The notes below the pieces were generated by a model, which had not been told where the DNA came from, ran no database searches, and saw only the letters and a list, made by a program, of their open reading frames with translations. A stretch of DNA of 28,927 bases. It comes from JBLFWJ01 sp047611425. Lineage in GTDB: Bacteria; Bacteroidota; Bacteroidia; UBA10329. Location: positions 1 through 28,927 of the forward strand of contig JBLFWJ010000020.1 of assembly GCA_047611425.1 (NCBI GenBank). The letters run 5' to 3'. The position numbers and the translations under genes are program-made. Of the stretch, positions 1 to 7,112 are shown one piece after another (within the stretch, counting starts at the first letter, position 1; each line of letters begins with the position of its first letter).

Positions 1-1043
1 GTTATTATCTACCAAGCGTCTTAATAGGTGATGAAAGGTTTACCACGGTTATCTTTTTCGATCCTCAAGGGGAGGGAGGACAACCGCTGTCTAAATATAT
101 GGAGTTGGCTGATAATCTAGGGTTAGCTCTAATCGGTAGCTCTGTTTCCAAAAATGGTTTGACAATGGATTTGATATCTGACCATTACCAGAACCTGATT
201 CAAACAATCCGATCCAACTTTAAAGGATCTTCCGGGAAAATCATTCTAGCAGGGTTTTCTGGTGGTGCCAAAGTGGCAACACAGTTTGGGTTATCTGACC
301 CATCGGTTATTGGTGTTGTGGCAACTGGGGCTATGCTTGATCCACAAGGAAAGCGACCCAACATGCCACTGGCTTTGATTGCTGGAAAAGGCGACCTGAA
401 TCATCAATCAATGCTTCTGAGTTCATTACAGTTAATGCAGGAAAAACGACAGGTCATGTTCCAGCAATTCGGTGGTACGCATGAATGGTGTCCATTGGGC
501 CTGATGCGAAGTTCGGTGCAATGGATTATGCAAAAACAAAGTTTGATAAATGAAGAGGAGCGAACGAAATCGTTCAATAAAGCTGAGTCTAAATTGGAAG
601 GATTATCAGGGTTAGATGAATTTATCGCGTTGCAGGCACTTGCAACTGCCTATGGCGATTTACCAGAAATGGAATCGCACAAGATTCGATTGCAAGAAAT
701 GGCGAGTTTAGGAATACTCACTAAAGAATTGAATGCGCTTTATGAACGGACGGATAGGGAAGAGGCTACCAAGCAGCAATATGTCGAACAACTGCAATAT
801 GTCGATCTAATTTGGTGGGAAAAGGAAATTTCACGTCTAAAAAATGAGGCTACTGGCGAGTCGGAAAGGGCCTTTCAAGCTCAGAGACTATTAGGATTCA
901 TTGGTCTTTACTGTTACATGACTGCTGATAAAATGCTACAGCAAACAGGAAGTGACCCATCGGGAATTATTGAAGTCTATCTTCTTGCGGAGCCAGATAA
1001 TCCAAAGGCAGAAAGGATGAAGGCCGAAGTTTTAGGACTTTGA
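1..1043 (+). CDS. Alpha/beta hydrolase (dienelactone hydrolase/PHB-depolymerase-like), 5' truncated by the window edge
   Basis: The reading frame is open from the first complete codon (position 3) through the ATG at 99, and the residues before that ATG (ending FFDPQGEGG) look like the first strands of an alpha/beta hydrolase. The real start is therefore upstream of the window. Counting from the ATG at 99, the nucleophile elbow is GFSGG near residue 53, a GKGD stretch near residue 92 is a candidate acid, and GGTHEW near residue 125 supplies a likely catalytic His. About 150 C-terminal residues are helical and acidic, resembling degenerate TPR-like helices. The family hydrolyses esters or peptides, but the substrate cannot be read from the sequence. 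Confident about the fold, not about the reaction. Confidence 0.75.
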   Translation, partial: YYLPSVLIGDERFTTVIFFDPQGEGGQPLSKYMELADNLGLALIGSSVSKNGLTMDLISDHYQNLIQTIRSNFKGSSGKIILAGFSGGAKVATQFGLSDPSVIGVVATGAMLDPQGKRPNMPLALIAGKGDLNHQSMLLSSLQLMQEKRQVMFQQFGGTHEWCPLGLMRSSVQWIMQKQSLINEEERTKSFNKAESKLEGLSGLDEFIALQALATAYGDLPEMESHKIRLQEMASLGILTKELNALYERTDREEATKQQYVEQLQYVDLIWWEKEISRLKNEATGESERAFQAQRLLGFIGLYCYMTADKMLQQTGSDPSGIIEVYLLAEPDNPKAERMKAEVLGL

Positions 1044-1081
1044 ATCGAAATCTATTCTGAACAGATAAGTAATCGTCCTTG

Positions 1082-1101
1082 TTGCAATGCGTGCATTGCA
1101 A
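1082..1101. promoter_or_regulatory. Perfect 9-2-9 palindrome in the promoter region of the DUF4442 gene
   Basis: The arms ttgcaatgc and gcattgcaa flank a two-base centre (gt). A two-base loop is poor for an RNA terminator, and there is no T-run, so an operator is more likely. The first TTG (1082-1084) lies 23 bases upstream of TATCTTTA (1108-1115), which differs by one base from the Bacteroidota -7 element TAnnTTTG. The palindrome would then lie between -33 and -7. The assignment is inference. Confidence 0.45.
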
Positions 1102-1139
1102 AAGGAATATCTTTAGGCCAATCAAAGAATTTAGTAATT

Positions 1140-1643
1140 ATGGCCGCTTCGCTCGATAGAAAACACATCCAATACATTCAAAAGAATTTCAGGAGTAGTT
1201 TTCGTTTTCGGCTAATGTTGTGGAAAATGCTTCCAATGGGATTTACGTCAGGGATGAAGATTGCCGAGCTGACAGATGAACGTTGTAAAGTCACAGTTCC
1301 ATACAAACGAAAGAATAAGAATCCATTTAACTCAACTTTCTGGGCAGTTCTTGGTATGGCTGCTGAAATGAGTTCTGGAGCCATGATGATACAATACACT
1401 CATGAGCAAAAGCCTTCCATTGCAATGCTTGTTGCGAATTGCTCGGCCGAGTTTGTGAAGAAAGCAACTGACGTAACCACCTTTACTTGCAATGATGGTT
1501 TGAAAATTAAATCTGCTATTGAAAAAGCAATTGATACCAAGGAAGCTCAGCTAATCGAATGTAAGATGACGGGTAAGAATCTGGCTGGCGAGGACATCGC
1601 ACACTTTATTTTTACCTGGTCAGTAAAGGCAAGAAGTAAATAA
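1140..1643 (+). CDS. DUF4442 family hotdog-fold protein (putative acyl-CoA thioesterase-like)
   Basis: This 167-residue protein matches the DUF4442 pattern: an N-terminal helix, then a region around FNSTFWAVLGMAAEMSSGAMM (residues 62-82) corresponding to the hotdog helix that packs on the sheet, then beta strands to the C-terminus. DUF4442 proteins belong to the thioesterase/hotdog superfamily and usually have the length seen here. The substrate is unknown. ATG at 1140 has no Shine-Dalgarno sequence, which is normal for Bacteroidota. The gene appears monocistronic, starting about 97 bases after the hydrolase gene with a palindrome in between. Its stop codon abuts the direct repeat of a MITE-like element. 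Confidence 0.75.
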   Translation: MAASLDRKHIQYIQKNFRSSFRFRLMLWKMLPMGFTSGMKIAELTDERCKVTVPYKRKNKNPFNSTFWAVLGMAAEMSSGAMMIQYTHEQKPSIAMLVANCSAEFVKKATDVTTFTCNDGLKIKSAIEKAIDTKEAQLIECKMTGKNLAGEDIAHFIFTWSVKARSK

Positions 1644-1650
1644 TAGAATT

Positions 1651-1845
1651 AAATGATTCCCCCGCAGCATGCCAGTAAAACTCAAATTCATTTCTGAAAC
1701 ATTTGGTTTTACTAGGTTTAATAAATCCTCCGCCTCGTTCCTCGGCACCTCCTTTAAAAAGGAGGAATGGCGACAGTTCCCCCTTGAAAAGGGGGTGCCC
1801 GAAGGGTGGGGGATTTTTTACGGGTATGCTGCGGGGGAATCATTT
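1651..1845. mobile_element. MITE-like element 1: 20-bp perfect terminal inverted repeats, 6-bp flanking duplication
   Basis: The left end (1651-1670, aaatgattcccccgcagcat) is repeated perfectly inverted at 1826-1845. The bases flush outside both ends are agaatt (1645-1650 and 1846-1851), extended to tagaatta (1644-1651 and 1845-1852) because the adjoining bases also match. No transposase is encoded in 195 bp. Two internal hairpins are visible: cctcctttaaaaaggagg (1748-1765) and ccccctt/aaggggg (1779-1795). C- and G-rich inserts of this kind are common in Bacteroidota intergenic regions. The element fills the whole space between two convergent genes and may act as a terminator for both. An open frame of 64 codons across it has no protein character. 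Confidence 0.8.
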
Positions 1846-1852
1846 AGAATTA

Positions 1853-2401
1853 TCAGATTGTAGAGCTGACGTAGACTAATAGGTACCCTAATATGCAACC
1901 AATTGAGAAGACCCAAAGTCCAAATCTGGGGAAGCTTGATAATGGTAAAGTCAATTGAGCGGTAGAGAATAACAACACGAGATACATCAGGTATGCATAG
2001 CTAAACACGCTGAAATACGGCATGTGCTCTACTTCAAAGTTTTCCACTTCCAAAGAGTAGGATCTCACTTGACGTGAAATTTGGCTTACATGCAAGCGTA
2101 TTACTCCTTTATCCAATTGTCGCGGATGGACATGTTCTGGTGCCAAACCGAAAGTTCTTGACTCGGTTTTTGTCTTTTTCAATTCGTTGCCTTCGAAAAT
2201 AAACTCGATACATTCTTCCTCATAAACAGACGTAGGTAGGAAGTTGTCCGCAGTAAACATCAGGGCAATCAGAAAAGTAAGCTTAGCTGATTTCTTAGTC
2301 ATGCGAATGATCCAGAGGTCTTCACTGTCCTTTTCTTCTCCAACTTTGTGGATAACCTCATCCTTGTCCGGACGGTTTGGTTTAAAGGGGTGTTGTGACA
2401 T
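1853..2401 (-). CDS. Hypothetical membrane protein (about three TM segments)
   Basis: The 182-residue product is not recognised. Hydrophobic segments lie at about residues 38-56, 127-152 and 160-180. The first 35 residues are charged and likely cytosolic, and the central 70 residues, rich in E, K and H, probably form a soluble loop. No signal peptide or catalytic motif is evident. The gene follows the secreted protease in the same direction but is separated from it by a terminator-like hairpin, so it probably has its own promoter. Its TGA stop touches the outer edge of the MITE-like element's direct repeat, so its 3' untranslated region is almost entirely element sequence. Confidence 0.6.
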   Translation of the reverse strand: MSQHPFKPNRPDKDEVIHKVGEEKDSEDLWIIRMTKKSAKLTFLIALMFTADNFLPTSVYEEECIEFIFEGNELKKTKTESRTFGLAPEHVHPRQLDKGVIRLHVSQISRQVRSYSLEVENFEVEHMPYFSVFSYAYLMYLVLLFSTAQLTLPLSSFPRFGLWVFSIGCILGYLLVYVSSTI

Positions 2402-2500
2402 ATTCGGATTTCAATTCTTAGAACAAGGAACGATTTTACGGCAAATAATTGTGCCTAAATAAGACCATGATTGATAGAATGATTTCCGTTTTTAAACAAG

Positions 2501-2528
2501 AAAGGCCATGCAGAACTGCACGGCCTTT
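2501..2528 (-). terminator. Probable rho-independent terminator of the protease gene
   Basis: aaaggccatgca and tgcacggccttt form a 12-bp stem with one mismatch and a gaac loop. Read on the minus strand it is followed by a T-rich stretch (tttcttgttt). It lies about 20 bases past the stop codon of the protease. Confidence 0.7.
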
Positions 2529-2548
2529 CAAGCTTTTAAAATGGTTTA

Positions 2549-5272
2549 TCAATGTGGAAGAATCGAAATTCTTTTGTTGATGTTTCGGTTAGGAGTTACA
2601 ACGGATACATTGTAAGCACCTTGTGAAAGGTCTGATAAATTCAAGGTCATAATCTTTGCCCCATTCCAAGGATTAGTGGTGATTAATCGTCCAGTCATAT
2701 CAAGAATATCAACAGAAAGAACTTCTAAATCACTGCTTAATTCAAGTTTAACCATTCCAGTTGTTGGGTTTGGAAACAACATGAAAGCATTTTCATCAGC
2801 TTCGTTTATCCCAACGTTATTTCCGATGCTCACACTAACTGTGTTTTCGCAACCTGTAGCATCAGTCACTGTTACTACATAGTTCCCAGCAGAAAGATTA
2901 TCGACTGTTGAGCCAGAAGCACCTCCTGGTGACCAAGCGTAAGTGTATGGCGTTACACCACCTGATCCAGTTACTGTGGCCGAACCGTTGTCACCACCGT
3001 CCCATAGATTCTCATCAATAATATTTGAAGAACCACCGGTTACTTCAATAACAGAAATGAAATCTTGCATTACTATAGTGTTGGACCCTGTGCTGTTTGT
3101 GATGACTAGTGTTACGTCAAAATCTCCAACAGTATTGTAACCTATAAAAGGTGCGTTGGATGTGCTTGTGCTTGGGCTACCACCTTCGAAGGTCCATGCT
3201 CGAGTTGTTCCTACACTAGGTGTGCTTTCATTTGAGAATATTACCGACTCACCAAGGCAAACATTATTACCGTTTGAACTGAAGTCTGCGACAGGCATCG
3301 GTGCCACAAATGGCAAACAGAATCCTTGCGTTTCTTCACTATCAAAATTTCCTCCACCAATCATTGGTTCTCCGGATGGAGCATCGAGAACGTACAATCC
3401 TGAACCGACATTACAGCAAATTCCATTACCTCCACTGTCATAAATAGTGAATTCGTAGCATCCGTCAGGAAGACACAATATTTGATGATGAGTTGTAGTT
3501 GCGGCCGTGTATGGATCGCTTGACAACACAACATTACTCATGTCGTCAAAAAGATCCCAAGACGTTTGAGTCGGCTGCGCATCAGTTCTTAATTCTAAGT
3601 CAACAGAATTTCCAGCCTGAACGGTAAATGATACGTTGATAGTGTCATTTAGAATGTTCTCGTCAGCGCCACCATTGGCAGAAGTAATGATAAACTGCAT
3701 AGAATGAAGCCCTTGAGAAAGAGGGTAGTTTCCGATGCTCACAACCTCATTATCTGTGTATTCTAAATCGCCCGTCCAGTTATAAGGTGTCTGAGCGGTC
3801 AAATCAATTGACCAATTGATTGTCGCGGCAGTTAAGTTGTCGTTACCGCTGTTTACTAATAGAAGATCAACATCCACTGAGGTACCACAAACTATTCCTC
3901 CATCCTCTACAGACTCAATTGATGGTAAGCCAGCGTCAATTGAAAACGCTGATGCATTTGGATCCCATCCGTCCATAATTGTTGTTCCAGTATTTCCTGG
4001 ATCAAGCCAATCTTTAAGGCGGCTTGCAGCACTTGCGCCATCCCATGAAACATCAAATTTACCATACACATCACCTCCATTAGGATTAGTGCAACTTGAT
4101 GATCCACCAAAAAGCTGACCGATAATCCTGTGGTTTTCATCAAGTAATGGCGAACCTGAAGAACCCCCTTCAGTTACGCCTTCATTCCAGTTTACATCCC
4201 AAACTTGGGCTCCACTCCAAACTTGGGATTGCGGAGATTGAAAGTCATGTGATATTTTCTTAATGTCTCCAGACGGATGGTGGATACACGTAGTTTCGTC
4301 AGCAACGCTTCCAGATCGATCCCACCCTGTAAAGAAAGAACCGTAAGACAATGGTGGCTCACTATTCAATTCTAAAAGGGCCATATCCGAAGCGGTATTA
4401 TTAGCTCTTAGAACAGAACCGGTAACGGTCTGATTGGTTGGCCCAGAATTTCCAGCACATGTGCTGGCCTCGTAGTTGAATCTAAAAACGTAAGTACCAG
4501 GACTTCCAGAACCGTCAGTACAGTGATTTGCAGTTAGCAAGTATGGTGTACCTGATTGTGGAACATCGGTAATCATCGATCCGGAGCACACAAATCCATT
4601 CAGTATCAAAGCAACTGCACCAGAAGTTTCATCCTCCCAACCAATTCCTTCAGGGCAGATAACATTAATGTTGCAAGCTCCTGAACCACCGCCTGCGGCA
4701 CTTTTGTTTGAAGAAGTTCCAAGGATGTCCTTATAACCATGAATCACTTTATTCAGACCAAGTGTTCCTTGATGAAGAACTGCCAACGGCTCGAAATACT
4801 CCAACGTTGCGTGATCACCTGCAATTAGATAGGTTGCGAATTCTCCGCTTTCCTGATTATTTGTGGCCGTGAAGGCACCAAGTGTTTCATTCTCATTATG
4901 GATATGAAATGAAGCACCTTCTGGCATATAGAATCCATCAAAGGTGAAGTTTAAAGAGTGCGCTCCTTCAGAAACCACATTCAACCTCCATACTCTATCT
5001 CCATTGCTAAGTGATTCCCATTGTCCTGAATTGCTGAACTCGATATCAACGTTCTTATCGATACCAAATCGGAAAGGAGCTACAACCTCAATATTAGCAT
5101 CGTCTTCTGCCAAAAGAACAGCATGGTTTGTTTCTGTCGTCTCAAAAGCAGGAACTACAGATTCAAGGCTATGAGCCGATTGACTGATTGGCAAAATATT
5201 CTGGCTTACCTGCGCTTGAATTGTAATTGCGGTCAGAAGCAATGCGGCAACTGAAGTAAATATTCTTTTCAT
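2549..5272 (-). CDS. Secreted trypsin-like serine protease (lysyl-endopeptidase-like) with PKD, SprB-like repeat and T9SS type A sorting domain
   Basis: This 907-residue exported protease should be secreted by T9SS and anchored at or released from the cell surface. Residues 1-20 form a Sec signal peptide ending in IQAQ. A pro-region spans about 21-195. The chymotrypsin-fold domain at about 200-425 carries the triad: H250 in LTANHC, D296 in SDMALLEL and S372 in GGSSGSP, with several cysteines around it as in lysyl endopeptidases (S1E). Next come a CARDB-like beta domain (about 445-553), a beta domain ending in SGGNGICC (about 557-653), a PKD domain (660-744) and a SprB-like repeat (about 752-816, TPYTYAWSPG). 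Residues 826-907 form the sorting domain starting FMLFPNPTTG. Lys specificity is inferred from family resemblance only. It probably degrades extracellular protein. Confidence 0.88.
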   Translation of the reverse strand: MKRIFTSVAALLLTAITIQAQVSQNILPISQSAHSLESVVPAFETTETNHAVLLAEDDANIEVVAPFRFGIDKNVDIEFSNSGQWESLSNGDRVWRLNVVSEGAHSLNFTFDGFYMPEGASFHIHNENETLGAFTATNNQESGEFATYLIAGDHATLEYFEPLAVLHQGTLGLNKVIHGYKDILGTSSNKSAAGGGSGACNINVICPEGIGWEDETSGAVALILNGFVCSGSMITDVPQSGTPYLLTANHCTDGSGSPGTYVFRFNYEASTCAGNSGPTNQTVTGSVLRANNTASDMALLELNSEPPLSYGSFFTGWDRSGSVADETTCIHHPSGDIKKISHDFQSPQSQVWSGAQVWDVNWNEGVTEGGSSGSPLLDENHRIIGQLFGGSSSCTNPNGGDVYGKFDVSWDGASAASRLKDWLDPGNTGTTIMDGWDPNASAFSIDAGLPSIESVEDGGIVCGTSVDVDLLLVNSGNDNLTAATINWSIDLTAQTPYNWTGDLEYTDNEVVSIGNYPLSQGLHSMQFIITSANGGADENILNDTINVSFTVQAGNSVDLELRTDAQPTQTSWDLFDDMSNVVLSSDPYTAATTTHHQILCLPDGCYEFTIYDSGGNGICCNVGSGLYVLDAPSGEPMIGGGNFDSEETQGFCLPFVAPMPVADFSSNGNNVCLGESVIFSNESTPSVGTTRAWTFEGGSPSTSTSNAPFIGYNTVGDFDVTLVITNSTGSNTIVMQDFISVIEVTGGSSNIIDENLWDGGDNGSATVTGSGGVTPYTYAWSPGGASGSTVDNLSAGNYVVTVTDATGCENTVSVSIGNNVGINEADENAFMLFPNPTTGMVKLELSSDLEVLSVDILDMTGRLITTNPWNGAKIMTLNLSDLSQGAYNVSVVTPNRNINKRISILPH

Positions 5273-5391
5273 GAAATTTCGTTTGGTTCTTGGCGGCTAA
5301 AGGTAGAATTCTAGACAAGAGATCATTGCGTTCATGAGTCAGTCATTCGGTCTTCGCTACGACCATAAGACGAACAAACTCAAAAACGTTG

Positions 5392-5405
5392 CGACCTAAT
5401 TGGTC
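5392..5405 (-). terminator. Weak terminator-like hairpin behind the Nudix regulator gene
   Basis: cgacc and ggtcg flank a short taat-centred loop, beginning four bases beyond the stop codon of the regulator. On the minus strand a T5 run follows after a short gap. The short stem and displaced T-run make this only a candidate. Confidence 0.35.
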
Positions 5406-5408
5406 GAC

Positions 5409-6155
5409 TCATTGAAAATCGAATACTGAGATTGGTAATGATTCGTAACGCTCCTTATCAAAGCGATAGAGTTTGGCTGGTTTGTGGGCTACCCCAGACT
5501 GCTTCTCCGCTAAGGGTTCAAGAAAATTCAATTTCAGAATTTTCCTTCTGAAATTTCGTTTGTCTAGCTCTGTGTCAAGGATTATCTCATACAACTGTTG
5601 CAGCTGTCCAAGGGTGAATTTTCGTGGCAAAAGCTCAAAACCGATGGGGTGATTTCTGAGCTTGTTTTTCAATGCTTTTAAGCCTTTTTGCAGAATTTCG
5701 TTGTGATCAAAGGCCAGATTAGGCACTTCTTCCAGAGCATACCAACCAGCGTTTTTAGCAAATGATGAAACGTTGATTTCAAAATTCTCAGGGCGAATCA
5801 AACTGAAATAGCCAATGGTAATTACCCGCGCTTCTGGGTTTTCGCGAATTTGCTCCAACCAGTGTTGGTCTCCTTCATTTGCTAATCGGGAAGGGTCGCC
5901 AAAAGCTGCAAACTGCTCCAAATAGATTTGATCGAGGCCTGTTAGTTCGCCTAAAACCCTCGTTGCAGCTTCATTTAAATTCTCATCATTCTTGATTAAG
6001 TCTCCTGGAAGTGCAGTATCAATTGAGTCTTCTCCCTCTTCATACTCATGGTTTCGTTCCATGAGTAGAACTTTCAATTTGGCATTCTGAAATCCAAAGA
6101 CCACACAGTCTACCGATACATTTGGATTCAGGCCAATTTTTCTGTTCTCTTTCAT
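5409..6155 (-). CDS. Nudix-domain transcriptional regulator (NrtR/AraR-like) of the alpha-glucan genes
   Basis: The 248-residue protein has the two-part build of Nudix-related regulators: a Nudix fold (about 12-150), then a winged-helix domain (about 158-240, with the typical FTLGQLQQLYEIIL and the recognition-helix region KRNFRRKILKLNFLEPL). The Nudix box at about 50-74 (from LPGDLIKNDENL) is degenerate: Gly becomes D52, and in the REXXEE metal site two glutamates are V67 and L71, with only R66 and E70 kept. It is therefore probably a ligand sensor without hydrolase activity. In Bacteroidota such proteins (for example AraR) control sugar genes. It is divergent from the kinase/glucosidase operon, with a perfect palindrome between them, which suggests local repression relieved by a sugar or sugar phosphate. 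Confidence 0.85.
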   Translation of the reverse strand: MKENRKIGLNPNVSVDCVVFGFQNAKLKVLLMERNHEYEEGEDSIDTALPGDLIKNDENLNEAATRVLGELTGLDQIYLEQFAAFGDPSRLANEGDQHWLEQIRENPEARVITIGYFSLIRPENFEINVSSFAKNAGWYALEEVPNLAFDHNEILQKGLKALKNKLRNHPIGFELLPRKFTLGQLQQLYEIILDTELDKRNFRRKILKLNFLEPLAEKQSGVAHKPAKLYRFDKERYESLPISVFDFQ

Positions 6156-6204
6156 TTGTTGAAATTCGCGGTGAAAGTAGGGCCTAAAGTAAATAGTTTA
6201 TTTA

Positions 6205-6227
6205 GTTAGTGTCATATTAACACTAAC
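6205..6227. promoter_or_regulatory. Perfect 8-7-8 palindromic operator candidate between the regulator and the alpha-glucan operon
   Basis: gttagtgt (6205-6212) and acactaac (6220-6227) are exact inverted repeats around an A/T-only-plus-c spacer, catatta. The site lies 50 bases upstream of the regulator's start and 33 bases upstream of the preferred kinase start. Twenty-odd-bp palindromes are what Nudix regulators of this class bind. Assignment to this regulator is inference from position. Confidence 0.65.
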
Positions 6228-6260
6228 TTGCTTTCTTTACCGTTCAATTCAATTGAAGAA

Positions 6261-7112
6261 ATGATATTAATTGCAGACAGCGGAAGTACCAAATGCGATT
6301 GGAAGTTGATTGATGGTGATGAGGAGGTCGGCTCTATCAGTACGATGGGATTCAACCCATTTTTTCACAGCGAGTCAATCATAAGTGCAACTATCAAAGC
6401 ACAAGGCATGCTTTATAAGTATGCTGACCAAGTGACGGATATTTACTTCTACAGCGCAGGATGTAGCAGTCCAGATTTGAATAAAGTAGTTGAGAAAGCA
6501 CTTCGAACTTTATTTACCGATGCGAATATTCTGGTTGATCATGATGTGCTTGGAGCAGCATTAGCCGCTTGCCAAGGAGAACCTGGAGTGGCATGCATTC
6601 TTGGTACTGGGTCTAATTCGTGTTATTACGATGGACTTTCCGTTTATGAGGAAATCCCATCACTGGCCTATATTCTTGGAGATGAGGGAAGTGGAAGTTG
6701 GTATGGAAAACAGGTTTTGCGTGATTATCTGTACAATCTTGAAATACCCGAGGGGCTCAGGCAGGAACTGCGGAATCAGGGTCATGACAAAGATTCTATC
6801 CTAGAGAACATTTACATGAAAGACCACGCCAACGTTTATTTGGCTTCCTTCATGAAAACGATTGCTAAATATCGTGATACTGAATACGTAAAGACCATGA
6901 TTCATGAAGGGATGCGAGCATTTCTAGTACGCCATGTGTGCTGTTTTCCGAAACATAAAGAGGTGAAAACAAATTTTGTAGGATCGATCGCATTCTTCTT
7001 TCAAGATATTTTGAAAGAGGAGGCAGAGAAATTAAATGTCACCGTTGGAAATGTAGTTAAGAAGCCAATTGATGGTTTAGTTGAGTATCATCTTAAACAC
7101 CCGGTTCAATAA
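6261..7112 (+). CDS. BadF/BadG/BcrA/BcrD-type ATPase, N-acetylglucosamine/hexose kinase-like
   Basis: This 283-residue actin-fold sugar kinase shows the phosphate-1 loop IADSGSTKCDW (residues 4-14), the catalytic-region Asp in DHDVLGAA (D95), the phosphate-2 loop ILGTGSNS (113-120) and GDEGSGSWYG (140-149). These are hallmarks of the BadF/N-acetylglucosamine kinase group. I chose ATG 6261 because the family starts a few residues before this loop. The TTG at 6228 would add 11 unrelated residues and begin immediately after the operator palindrome. It is first in the operon and its stop overlaps the next start as TAATG, which implies translational coupling. Its substrate may be glucose or an amino sugar. 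Glucose fits the glucosidase neighbours but is inference. Confidence 0.85.
   Translation: MILIADSGSTKCDWKLIDGDEEVGSISTMGFNPFFHSESIISATIKAQGMLYKYADQVTDIYFYSAGCSSPDLNKVVEKALRTLFTDANILVDHDVLGAALAACQGEPGVACILGTGSNSCYYDGLSVYEEIPSLAYILGDEGSGSWYGKQVLRDYLYNLEIPEGLRQELRNQGHDKDSILENIYMKDHANVYLASFMKTIAKYRDTEYVKTMIHEGMRAFLVRHVCCFPKHKEVKTNFVGSIAFFFQDILKEEAEKLNVTVGNVVKKPIDGLVEYHLKHPVQ

Noticed and set aside
1748..1795. CRISPR-like array from the repeated G/C-rich hairpins in element 1
   Set aside because: There are only two different hairpins with no regular spacer or repeat unit.
1669..1863. 64-codon plus-strand frame across element 1
   Set aside because: It lies almost wholly within the inverted-repeat element, has no start context, and gives a sequence of no protein character.
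3907..4143. Antisense and other-frame open frames inside the protease gene and inside other long genes
   Set aside because: They are shadows of the coding strand of the real gene, with no motifs, starts or operon context.
6228..6260. Upstream TTG start for the BadF-type kinase
   Set aside because: It begins directly after the operator palindrome and adds 11 residues not expected before the IADSGSTK loop of this family.
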